Under the pieces are notes generated by a model. The model ran no database searches. It saw nothing but the letters and a program-made list of their open reading frames with translations, and had not been told where the DNA came from. A stretch of DNA of 64,000 bases from Streptomyces sp. NBC_00250 (GTDB lineage: Bacteria > Actinomycetota > Actinomycetes > Streptomycetales > Streptomycetaceae), in contig NZ_CP108088.1 in NCBI RefSeq assembly GCF_036192275.1, forward strand, positions 4,217,501-4,281,500, in the 5' to 3' direction. Shown in pieces: positions 25,819-33,250 of this stretch. Both the position numbers and the translations under genes were made by a program. Positions within the stretch are counted from its first letter, which is position 1, and each line of letters starts with the position of its first letter.

Positions 25819-25959
25819 CTCATCTTTCCCATGACGAATTTTTCGCCATGAGACGGATTTGGCACCTTCCCTAGCCGGGAGCCTCGCTGGAGGACGAGTA
25901 ACCGACTGGAGGGTTGCCGGGGCTTCAACGGGCCGTTTCCCTCTGCCCCTCTGGATGAG
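25819..25959 (-). promoter_or_regulatory. SAM-I (S-box) riboswitch
   Basis: On the minus strand, CTCATC-CAGAGGGGCAGAGGG opens the element. CGGCCCGTTGAAGCCCCGGCAACC follows, then GGTGCCAAATCC, matching the conserved S-box core (AGAGRGG, GGCCC..UGAARCC..GCAACC, GGUGCCAAAUCC). The P1 stem is CTCATC (25954-25959) with GATGAG (25819-25824). The 3' P1 strand runs straight into GAGAAAGGG before the ThrC-like ATG, so SAM binding would hide the ribosome binding region. Translational repression by SAM is the likely mechanism. Confidence 0.9.
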
Positions 25960-26110
25960 CGGTATTCGATTGTGAAGCGCGGTGAACTTTCGTTCCTGCG
26001 CTCCGGCGCGGGCGGCACCCCGACGTGCATCGGGCATCCGCGTTGTTCAAGACTGTAACCGAAGGCCCGGACGCTTGGACCGGCCGTCCGAACCGCGAGA
26101 TGGAGATCAC

Positions 26111-27079
26111 GTGCTGGAAGAGGTGGAGCGCTGGCTGGACCGGCGGTCCTGGTCCGTGGAGGACCGGCCGCTGGAGCGAATCCTCGCCGCCAAGCGAAAC
26201 ACGAAGGTCAGCGTCGTCCTGCCGGCGCTGAACGAGGAGGCGACGGTCGGTGACATCGTCGCCGTGATCCGGCGCGAGCTGATGTCGGAGGCGGTGCCGC
26301 TCGTCGACGAGCTGGTGGTGATCGACTCGGGCTCCACGGACCGTACGGCGGAGGTGGCGGCGGCGGCCGGGGCGCGGGTGGTCGCGCGGGACGCGATACT
26401 CCCGCGGATACCGGCCGTGCCGGGCAAGGGCGAGGTGCTGTGGCGGTCACTGATGGTGACCACCGGGGACGTCGTGTGCTTCGTGGACGCCGACCTGCGG
26501 GACTTCTCCGCGGACTTCGTGACGGGGATCGTGGGCCCGCTGCTCACCGATCCGGACGTCGACTTCGTGAAGGCGATGTACGACCGTCCCTTCGGCCCCG
26601 AGTTCAACGGGCTCGCCTCCGGCAAGACCGCCGGCCAGGGCGGTCGGGTGACGGAGCTGGTGGCGCGCCCGCTGCTGAATCTGCACTGGCCGCAGCTGGC
26701 CGGCTTCGTGCAGCCGCTCGGCGGTGAGTACGCGGCCCGCCGCTCGCTGCTCGAACGGCTGCCCTTCCCGGTCGGTTACGGAGTGGAGCTGGGGCTGCTC
26801 GTGGACGCCCTGCACACGGTGGGTCTGGACGCGCTCGCACAGGTGGACGTGGGGGTGCGCAAGCACCGGCACCAGGACGGTCTCGCGCTGGGCCGGATGG
26901 CGGCGGCGATCTACCGGACGGCGCAGCTGCGGCTCTCGCGGGGCCATCTGGTGCGGCCGCGGCTGACCCAGTTCGAGCGGGGCGAGAAGGGCTTCGAGCC
27001 GCGGACGTACGACGTGGACACGGAGGAGCGGCCGCCGATGGCCGACATCGCGGAGTACGCGCACCGCCGCGTGGCCTGA
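26111..27079 (+). CDS. gpgS: Glucosyl-3-phosphoglycerate synthase
   Basis: 322 residues; GTG with GGAG seven bases upstream. GT-A glycosyltransferase with VSVVLPALNEEATVG at the N-terminus and the metal-binding D126-A-D128 in CFVDADLRD; PVGYGVELGLLVD and GVRKHRHQDG are typical of GpgS. It transfers glucose from a nucleotide sugar to 3-phosphoglycerate, the first step to glucosylglycerate and, in mycobacteria, methylglucose lipopolysaccharides. It is divergent from the SAM-regulated operon. Trehalose-synthesis genes nearby suggest a shared theme of compatible solutes and glucans. Confidence 0.88.
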   Translation: MLEEVERWLDRRSWSVEDRPLERILAAKRNTKVSVVLPALNEEATVGDIVAVIRRELMSEAVPLVDELVVIDSGSTDRTAEVAAAAGARVVARDAILPRIPAVPGKGEVLWRSLMVTTGDVVCFVDADLRDFSADFVTGIVGPLLTDPDVDFVKAMYDRPFGPEFNGLASGKTAGQGGRVTELVARPLLNLHWPQLAGFVQPLGGEYAARRSLLERLPFPVGYGVELGLLVDALHTVGLDALAQVDVGVRKHRHQDGLALGRMAAAIYRTAQLRLSRGHLVRPRLTQFERGEKGFEPRTYDVDTEERPPMADIAEYAHRRVA

Positions 27080-27156
27080 CCGGACGGCCTGACCGCATGG
27101 CCCGACCGCGTGGCGTAACGCCGCATGATGATCCGTTTTGCCTACATTGCCCTTTT

Positions 27157-28983
27157 ATGCGCTTCAGACAACAACACCTGGGCAGGGTGCTCGCGGTCGT
27201 CGCGGCCGCAGGACTGGCGGCGGGCTCGCTCGCCTTCACCGCGGCGGGGCCGGCCGCGGCGGATGTGGTCGAGCCCTTCGGCAAGCGGTACGACGAGTCG
27301 CTGTACGGCGACTTCACCACGATCGGCAACACGGTGATGGGCTGCCCGGCCGCCCCCGCCGACCTGGCCGCCCGCTGTGCGACCGCGGCGAGCGGCCAGG
27401 GCTCGGACGACAACAACACCTTCGTGATGCGGCGGATCGACGCGGGCGGCACCGGCGGCGGATACGGCTCCAGTACCGGCCACGTGCGGATCCCGGCGGG
27501 CGCCGAGGTCGCATACGCCCGGCTCTTCTGGGGCGGCAACGACGGCACGTACAAGGGTCCGAGCGGGGCGCGGCTGAAGCGCTGCGACATCTCCGGCACG
27601 GATGTCGAGCCCTCGCCCGGCGACCCGACGACCACCACCCCGCTGATCAAGGTCGGCTCGGCCGCGGCTGCCCCGGTCTCGATCGACAGCATGGTCGCCG
27701 ACCCGGCCGACACCAACGGCCCGCACTACTACACGGGCGAGTCGGACGTGACCGCCGCCTTCGCGGGCGTCTCGGGGACGGACGCGCAGGTGGCCGTCGG
27801 CAACATCTGGGCGCCCGACGGCAAGGGCTGCGTGGCGGGTTGGTCGCTGACCGTCGTCCACAAGTTCCCCGGCCCGGATCCGGTCCACGCCCCCGAGCGG
27901 CGCACCGTGTACGTGTACGGCGGCCATGTCCTGCAGCGTTCGACCTCCCCCGCCACCACGATCACCGTGGACGGCTTCCACCGGAGCGGCGGCAAGGTGC
28001 GGGCCGGCATCACCGCGTACGAGGGCGACCGGAACACCCCGGGGGACACCTTCCTCGTCGACGGCAAGAACGTCACCGAGGCCCACACGGGCAACACCCG
28101 CAACTTCTTCGTCAGCGAGGACGACGGCGCCGTCACCCCCAAGCTGATCAACAACCTGAGCATCGACGCCAAGGCCTTCGACATCCCCGACGGCGCCATC
28201 CCCCAGGGCGCGACCTCGGCCGACCTGACCTTCACCACCCGCGGCGACACCTACGTGCCCTCCGCGCTCGCCTTCTCCGTACCGGTCCCCGACCTGGAGA
28301 TCACCAGGACGGCGAGCCCGCGCACGGTGAAGCCGGGCGACACCCTCACGTACACGATCACCGCGAAGAACATCAGCACGCTCGACTATCCGAACGCCGC
28401 GTTCAGCGACGATCTGGCCGGGAACCTCGACGACGCCGACTACAACGGCGACGTGAAGACGACCCTGGGCAGGGCGACGTACACGGCGCCGAAGATCGGG
28501 TACGTGGGCACCGTCCCGGCCGGGAAGGCGGTGACCGTCACCTACTCGGTGAAGATCAAGAACCCGCCGACGGGCGACGGGAAGCTCCGCAACAGCGTGA
28601 AGGTGGAGACACCCCGCTCCAACTGCGGAGACGGCAGCCGGGACCCGGCGTGCGCGGTGACCCCGGCGATCGGGAAACCGAAGCCGACACCCAGGCCGAC
28701 GCCGACGCCGACCCCGGTGGATCCCACGCCCACCCCGACGCCGACCCCGACGCCGGTGGACCCCACGCCGACCCCGACCCCGGTGGACCCCACCTGGGCC
28801 CCGGCCCCCGCCGAGTCCTCCCCCGCTCCCCCGGCCCCCGGGCCGCACGGGAACGACGGCGGCTCGATGGCCGAGACCGGCGGCAACGGTGAGCGGCTGT
28901 GGCTGCTCGGCGCGCTCGGCCTCGCCCTCGCGGCGACGGGCGTGGTGGCGAAGGCGGCGATGCGCGGCCGACGCGAGAACTGA
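27157..28983 (+). CDS. Secreted DUF11-type protein with wall-anchor-like C-terminus
   Basis: 608 residues from ATG 27157. Signal peptide: GRVLAVVAAAGLAAGSLAF..PAAA. Residues about 35-380 are a large beta-rich secreted region of unknown role; about 385-495 is a DUF11-like module (LEITRTASPRTVKPGDTLTY..GTVPAGKAVTVTYSVKI). A long Pro-Thr repeat (PTPTPTPVDPTPTP) would span the wall, followed by MAETGG, a hydrophobic segment WLLGALGLALAATGVVA and a basic end RGRREN. That is the layout of a sortase substrate, with Met in place of the Leu of the LAxTG motif. Surface protein, binding partner unknown. Confidence 0.8.
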   Translation: MRFRQQHLGRVLAVVAAAGLAAGSLAFTAAGPAAADVVEPFGKRYDESLYGDFTTIGNTVMGCPAAPADLAARCATAASGQGSDDNNTFVMRRIDAGGTGGGYGSSTGHVRIPAGAEVAYARLFWGGNDGTYKGPSGARLKRCDISGTDVEPSPGDPTTTTPLIKVGSAAAAPVSIDSMVADPADTNGPHYYTGESDVTAAFAGVSGTDAQVAVGNIWAPDGKGCVAGWSLTVVHKFPGPDPVHAPERRTVYVYGGHVLQRSTSPATTITVDGFHRSGGKVRAGITAYEGDRNTPGDTFLVDGKNVTEAHTGNTRNFFVSEDDGAVTPKLINNLSIDAKAFDIPDGAIPQGATSADLTFTTRGDTYVPSALAFSVPVPDLEITRTASPRTVKPGDTLTYTITAKNISTLDYPNAAFSDDLAGNLDDADYNGDVKTTLGRATYTAPKIGYVGTVPAGKAVTVTYSVKIKNPPTGDGKLRNSVKVETPRSNCGDGSRDPACAVTPAIGKPKPTPRPTPTPTPVDPTPTPTPTPTPVDPTPTPTPVDPTWAPAPAESSPAPPAPGPHGNDGGSMAETGGNGERLWLLGALGLALAATGVVAKAAMRGRREN

Positions 28984-29077
28984 CGGCCGCCCGGAGGTCC
29001 GGCCACCCTCCGTGGCCGGATCCACCCGTCTCGTATACGTACGTTTGAGCGTTTACGGGACGGGCTAGGTTCGCCAC

Positions 29078-30520
29078 ATGGCTTCTGTTCTTGTGGCATC
29101 CAATCGAGGCCCCGTCTCGTACGTGCTCGGCGAGGACGGTGAGCTCGACGCCCGCAGGGGCGGCGGCGGCCTGGTCTCCGGGCTGAGCGCCGTCTCCTCG
29201 CAGGACAGCCTGTGGGTGTGCGCGGCGCTCGGCGAGGGCGACCGGGAGGCCGTCCGGCGCGGGATCGGCGAGCCGGGCGTACGGATGCTGGACATCGACC
29301 CGGACGTGTACGCCGACGCGTACAACGGCATCGCGAACTCGGTGCTGTGGTTCCTCCACCACCACCTGTACGACATCCCGCGCGAGCCGGTCTTCGACGC
29401 GGAGTTCCGGCGCCGCTGGGCGTCCTACCGCGCCTACAACCGCGCCTTCGCCGAGGCCCTGGCCGCCGAGGCGGACCAGGGCGCGGCGGTCCTGGTGCAG
29501 GACTACCACCTGGCGCTCGTCCCCGGGATGCTGCGGGAGCTCCGCCCCGACCTGCGGATCGGGCACTTCACCCACACCCCCTGGACGTCCTCCGAGTACC
29601 TGCGGATGGTGCCGGACGACATCGTCGAGGAGCTGCTGTGGGGCATGCTCGGCGCGGACGAGCTGGGCTTCCACACCTGGCGATGGGCCTCGCTCTTCAT
29701 CGACTGCTGCTCCCAGCGGGACGACTCGACCGGCATGGCCGAGGGGGTGTGGCCGAGCGGTGACCCCTGGCACGGGGTGGAGTGGCGCCGCTACGGCGTC
29801 GGGAAGGGCCGCACCCGGGTCCGGGCGTACCCCCTGGGTGTGGACGGCGATGAGCTGCGGGCCCTCGCGTACCGCCCGGAGGTGGACGAGCGGCTGGCCC
29901 GGCTCCGCGAGGAGGTCGGCGGCCGGAAGACCATCGTCCGCGTCGACCGCACGGAGCTGTCGAAGAACATCCTGCGCGGCCTGCTCGCCTACCGGGAGCT
30001 GCTCACCGTCCACCCCGAGTGGCGCGACCGGGTGGTCCACCTGGCCTCGGCGTACCCCTCCCGGCAGGACCTGGCCTCGTACCGGGAGTACACGGCCTCG
30101 GTGACGGAACTGGCCGAGGAGATCAACGCCGAGTTCGGCACGGCCGACTGGCAGCCGGTCGTCGTCTCCGTGGAGGACGACTTCACCCGCTCCCTGGCCG
30201 CCTACCGCCTGGCCGACGTGGCCCTGGTGAACCCGGTGCGCGACGGCATGAACCTGGTCGCGAAGGAGATACCGGTGGTCTCGGAGGCGGGCTGCGCGCT
30301 CGTCCTGTCGACAGGCGCGGGCGCGTACCGGGAGCTGATGCGCGACGCCCTCACGGTGAACCCCTACGACGTGTCGGAGACCGCGGAGGCCCTCCACACC
30401 GCCCTGTCGATGCCGGCGGCCGAGCGCGCCGACCGCTCGCAGCGCCTCGCGGCGGCGGCGACGGCCCTGCCCCCGCAGCGCTGGTTCCTGAACCAGCTGG
30501 AGGCCCTGAGGGAGGGCTAG
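29078..30520 (+). CDS. otsA: Alpha,alpha-trehalose-phosphate synthase
   Basis: 480 residues, GT20 family, GT-B fold. It makes trehalose-6-phosphate from glucose-6-phosphate and a nucleotide glucose. Motifs: SNRGPVSYV and RRGGGGLVSGL near the N-terminus, VLVQDYHLALVPGMLRELRP, then RVDRTELSKNILRGL and NPVRDGMNLVAKE in the donor-binding C-terminal domain. Its partner phosphatase OtsB is encoded 1.4 kb away on the other strand. Trehalose protects against osmotic and desiccation stress and supports spore formation in Streptomyces. Confidence 0.95.
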   Translation: MASVLVASNRGPVSYVLGEDGELDARRGGGGLVSGLSAVSSQDSLWVCAALGEGDREAVRRGIGEPGVRMLDIDPDVYADAYNGIANSVLWFLHHHLYDIPREPVFDAEFRRRWASYRAYNRAFAEALAAEADQGAAVLVQDYHLALVPGMLRELRPDLRIGHFTHTPWTSSEYLRMVPDDIVEELLWGMLGADELGFHTWRWASLFIDCCSQRDDSTGMAEGVWPSGDPWHGVEWRRYGVGKGRTRVRAYPLGVDGDELRALAYRPEVDERLARLREEVGGRKTIVRVDRTELSKNILRGLLAYRELLTVHPEWRDRVVHLASAYPSRQDLASYREYTASVTELAEEINAEFGTADWQPVVVSVEDDFTRSLAAYRLADVALVNPVRDGMNLVAKEIPVVSEAGCALVLSTGAGAYRELMRDALTVNPYDVSETAEALHTALSMPAAERADRSQRLAAAATALPPQRWFLNQLEALREG

Positions 30521-30540
30521 CGGGTAGGCGTTCCCGCCCG

Positions 30541-30587
30541 CGGGGAGTCCCTCCGCTCACGCGGGCGGGGAGTCCCTCCGCTCACGC
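30541..30587. repeat. 22-bp tandem duplication at the 3' end of the HxlR gene
   Basis: CGGGGAGTCCCTCCGCTCACGC occurs at 30541-30562 and again, identically, at 30566-30587. The second copy encodes the C-terminus of the regulator; the first lies over and just beyond its stop. Confidence 0.8.
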
Positions 30588-30904
30588 CCCCACGCCGCCA
30601 GTGGTTCGAGGGCCTCGTTGAGGCGGACGCCGTCCTTCGTGAGGGCGTACTCGACGCGGGGCGGGACCTCCTCGTAGGAGACGCGGTCCACGATGCCGTC
30701 CGCCTCCAGCTCCCGCAGGTGCGAGGCGAGGACCTTCTCCGTGATGCCCGGGACGAGTCTGCGGAGCTCCCCGAAGCGGCGGTGCGGCTGCTCGTGGAGG
30801 GCCCAGAGGATGAGCACCTTCCACTTGCCGCCGATGACCTCCATGGCGGCGTCGATCCCGCAGACGTGCCCGTCCCCGGCTCCGGGCCGATTCAGCGTCG
30901 CCAT
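30557..30904 (-). CDS. HxlR family transcriptional regulator
   Basis: 115 residues, winged helix of the HxlR type: AMEVIGGKWKVLILWALHE, RFGELRRLVPGITEKVLASHLRELEADGIV and EYALTKDG. It has Cys15 in HVCGIDAAMEV, the position used as a redox or electrophile sensor in several HxlR proteins. It is divergent from an imine-reductase-like gene; a perfect 8-bp inverted repeat lies between them and is the probable operator. Confidence 0.9.
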   Translation of the reverse strand: MATLNRPGAGDGHVCGIDAAMEVIGGKWKVLILWALHEQPHRRFGELRRLVPGITEKVLASHLRELEADGIVDRVSYEEVPPRVEYALTKDGVRLNEALEPLAAWGRERRDSPPA

Positions 30905-30945
30905 GCGCCACCCCTCCTGACCTGTTCGCTCACCTCAGGGTAACC

Positions 30946-30963
30946 ACCCACTTCCAAGTGGGT
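30946..30963. promoter_or_regulatory. Probable HxlR operator
   Basis: ACCCACTT-CC-AAGTGGGT, a perfect inverted repeat of 8 bp, sits 42 bases from the regulator start and 39 bases from the divergent oxidoreductase start. HxlR-family operators commonly contain an ACTT..AAGT core. Confidence 0.65.
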
Positions 30964-31001
30964 ACTTGAGCAGGTCAGAGGCCTGAAGCAGCCTTGCCGT
31001 C

Positions 31002-31889
31002 ATGACAGCGAACACGATCGAGAAGACCCCCGTCACCCTGCTCGGCCTCGGCGCGATGGGCACCGCGCTCGCCCGCACCTGGCTCGCCGCCGGCCATCCG
31101 CTCACCGCCTGGAACCGCACCCCGGCCCGTGCCGCGCCGCTCGCCGCCGAGGGCGCGAAGACGGCCGACACCGCTGCCGAGGCGGTCGCGGCGAGCGACC
31201 TGATCATCGTCTGCCTGCTGGACGACGCCTCGGTCGAGGAGGCGCTCGCCGACGCCGACCTGGTCGGAAAGGACCTGGTGAACCTGGTCACCGGCACCCC
31301 CGCCCAGGCCCGCGCCCGCGCCGCGTGGGCCGAGGCGCGGGGCGCCCGCTACCTGGACGGCGGCATCATGGCCGTACCGCCGATGATCGGGGTCCCGGAA
31401 GCCGGCGGCTACGTCTTCTACAGCGGCTCGCGAGCCCTCTTCGAGCAGTACGAGAAGGCCCTGGCCGTCCCGGCGGGCGCCACGTACGTCGGCGAGGACC
31501 CGGGCTTCGCGGCCCTCCACGACGTGGCCCTGCTCAGCGCCATGTACGGGATGTTCGCCGGGGCGGCACACGCCTTCGCCCTGATCCGCGAGGAGGACAT
31601 CGACCCCGTCGCCTTCGCCCCGCTGCTCGCCGGCTGGCTCACCGCGATGGCCCCGTCGGTCCACGGAACGGCCCGGCAACTGAGCAGCGGCGACCGCACC
31701 ACGGACGTCGTGTCGAACCTGGCGATGCAGGTGGCCGGCGTCCCCACCTTCCTGGACACCGCCGAAGGGCAGGGCGTCAGCCCCGAACTGATCGCCCCCT
31801 ACTTCGCGTTGATGCGCCGACGGCTCGACATCGGCAGCGGCGATGAGGACCTGACGGGCGTCGTGGACCTGCTGGTGCGGAAGGGCTGA
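31002..31889 (+). CDS. NAD(P)-dependent oxidoreductase, imine-reductase-like
   Basis: 295 residues of the 6-phosphogluconate / 3-hydroxyisobutyrate dehydrogenase superfamily. The Rossmann motif is LLGLGAMGTALARTWLAAGH with NRT (residues about 43-45) favouring NADPH. Instead of the active Lys of hydroxyisobutyrate dehydrogenases, the central helix reads LHDVALLSAMYGMFAG, the D-x-ALL pattern of imine reductases. It may reduce cyclic imines. It is probably controlled by the divergent HxlR regulator. Confidence 0.85.
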   Translation: MTANTIEKTPVTLLGLGAMGTALARTWLAAGHPLTAWNRTPARAAPLAAEGAKTADTAAEAVAASDLIIVCLLDDASVEEALADADLVGKDLVNLVTGTPAQARARAAWAEARGARYLDGGIMAVPPMIGVPEAGGYVFYSGSRALFEQYEKALAVPAGATYVGEDPGFAALHDVALLSAMYGMFAGAAHAFALIREEDIDPVAFAPLLAGWLTAMAPSVHGTARQLSSGDRTTDVVSNLAMQVAGVPTFLDTAEGQGVSPELIAPYFALMRRRLDIGSGDEDLTGVVDLLVRKG

Positions 31890-31936
31890 CCGGTTCCTCC
31901 CGATCCCCGACTCCGCCGCCCCGAGCCCGGCGGGCC

Positions 31937-32779
31937 TCAGCCCTCCCGTACGGCCTCCGCAAGCGCCGCGAGGAAGTCGACCACTCCCGGCGGGCCCGCG
32001 ACCGCGAGGTCCGCGCGGTCGGACAGTTCCGGGACCTCCGTGGAGCCGCTGCAGACCAGGAGGCCCGGGGTGCCGTCGGAGCGGAGTTTCTCGACGGCGG
32101 CGAAGGCGGGCAGGTCGCCCAGATCGTCGCCCGCGTAGAGCACGGACCCGGCGCCGACCTCCCGTACGTACTCCGCGAGCGCGACGCCCTTGTCCATGCC
32201 CGGGGGGCGCAGCTCCAGGACCATCCTGCCGGGTTCCAGGACGAGGCCGTGATGGGTGGCGAGGTCGCCCAGGGGGCCCTTGAGGGCCTCGAAGGCGCCC
32301 TCGGGGTCGAGGGCGCGGCGGGTGTGGACGGCGACCGCGCGGCCCTTCTCCTCGATCCAGACGCCCGGCCAGGCGCCGGCCCGGTCGAGGAAGCCGGGGA
32401 GCTCGGCGCGGACGGAGGCCACGCCCGGGTGCGGGGCGGCGGCCCTGACGGTGCCGGTGACGGCGTCCCAGCGTTCGGCTCCGTAGTGGCCGAGGACGAC
32501 GAGGTGGTCCAGGCCGGGGACGCCGGCGAAGCCGCCGTACCGGACGGCGACCCCGGCGGGGCGGCCGGTCACGACGGCGACGGAGGCGACCTCGGGGGCG
32601 AGTGCGGCGAGCGCCTCGACGGCTCCGGGGTGGGCGCGGGCCCGTTCGGGGTCGGGGACGATCTCGGCGAGGGTGCCGTCGAAGTCGAGCGCGACGACGG
32701 CCTTCGCGGGCCGCGCGAGGAGCGCGGCCAGACCGTCGCGGCCGGCGGATGTGGTCGGGTGCGGGAGGCTGCTGACCAT
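31937..32779 (-). CDS. otsB: Trehalose-6-phosphate phosphatase
   Basis: 280 residues, HAD superfamily. ALDFDGTLAEI holds the nucleophile Asp32 and Asp34, VVTGRPAGVA is motif II, and YAGDDLGDLPAF provides the C-terminal acidic metal ligands. It removes phosphate from trehalose-6-phosphate made by OtsA. ATG 32779 was chosen because the in-frame extension upstream lacks family similarity. It lies downstream of the DUF3263 gene on the same strand, separated by a repeat array. Confidence 0.92.
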   Translation of the reverse strand: MVSSLPHPTTSAGRDGLAALLARPAKAVVALDFDGTLAEIVPDPERARAHPGAVEALAALAPEVASVAVVTGRPAGVAVRYGGFAGVPGLDHLVVLGHYGAERWDAVTGTVRAAAPHPGVASVRAELPGFLDRAGAWPGVWIEEKGRAVAVHTRRALDPEGAFEALKGPLGDLATHHGLVLEPGRMVLELRPPGMDKGVALAEYVREVGAGSVLYAGDDLGDLPAFAAVEKLRSDGTPGLLVCSGSTEVPELSDRADLAVAGPPGVVDFLAALAEAVREG

Positions 32780-32835
32780 GCTCACGACCCTACCGACGCG
32801 AGGCGCCCGCGTCAGGGGCACGAACGAGACGGGCC

Positions 32836-32940
32836 GGGTGCTCAGCGCCTGCGTGGCTTCTCCTCGCGGAGGGTGCTCAGCGTCTGCGCGGCTTCTCCTC
32901 GCGGAGGGTGCTCAGCGCCTGCGTTGCCTCTCCTCGCGGA
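32836..32940. repeat. 35-bp tandem repeat, three copies
   Basis: Units start at 32836, 32871 and 32906 (GGGTGCTCAGCGCCTGCGTG...TCCTCGCGGA) and differ at only a few bases. The third copy encodes the C-terminus and stop of the DUF3263 gene; the other two lie in the gap before otsB. Confidence 0.9.
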
Positions 32941-33172
32941 CCCGGCGGAGCCGGTTCACCGTCACCGGGTCGTGGGCGAGGGCGCGCGGGTCGTCGAGGA
33001 GGGCGTTGAGCAGCTGGTAGTAGCGCGTCGGGGAGAGCCCGAGGCTCTCGCGGACCACGCGCTCCTTGGCGCCGGGTCCGGGCCAGGAGCGGCGCTCGAC
33101 GGCGAGGAGGGCCTGCTCGCGCTCACCGAGCCCGCCCTCGTCGCCGTCCACTGCTTCCCGCTCTTCGGTCAT
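32912..33172 (-). CDS. DUF3263 family protein
   Basis: 86 residues with the DUF3263 signature: GEREQALLAVERRSWPGPGAKE, LGLSPTRYYQLLNALLDDPRALAHDPVTVNRLRRVREER. It looks like a short helical, HTH-like DNA-binding protein of Actinobacteria; its function is unknown. The C-terminus (ERQRRR) falls inside the 35-bp repeat array, so the gene's end appears to be the source of the repeat. Upstream of otsB on the same strand. Confidence 0.85.
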   Translation of the reverse strand: MTEEREAVDGDEGGLGEREQALLAVERRSWPGPGAKERVVRESLGLSPTRYYQLLNALLDDPRALAHDPVTVNRLRRVREERQRRR

Positions 33173-33250
33173 ACGAACAACCTATTACCCGGCGCTCCAC
33201 GGCGCCGTCGCCCGCCCGGCCCGCCCAGCACACCGGGGGGGGCGCCCGAC

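Noticed and set aside
32836-32940. CRISPR array
   Set aside because: The 35-bp units are directly abutting with no spacers and no cas genes are nearby; it is a simple tandem repeat.
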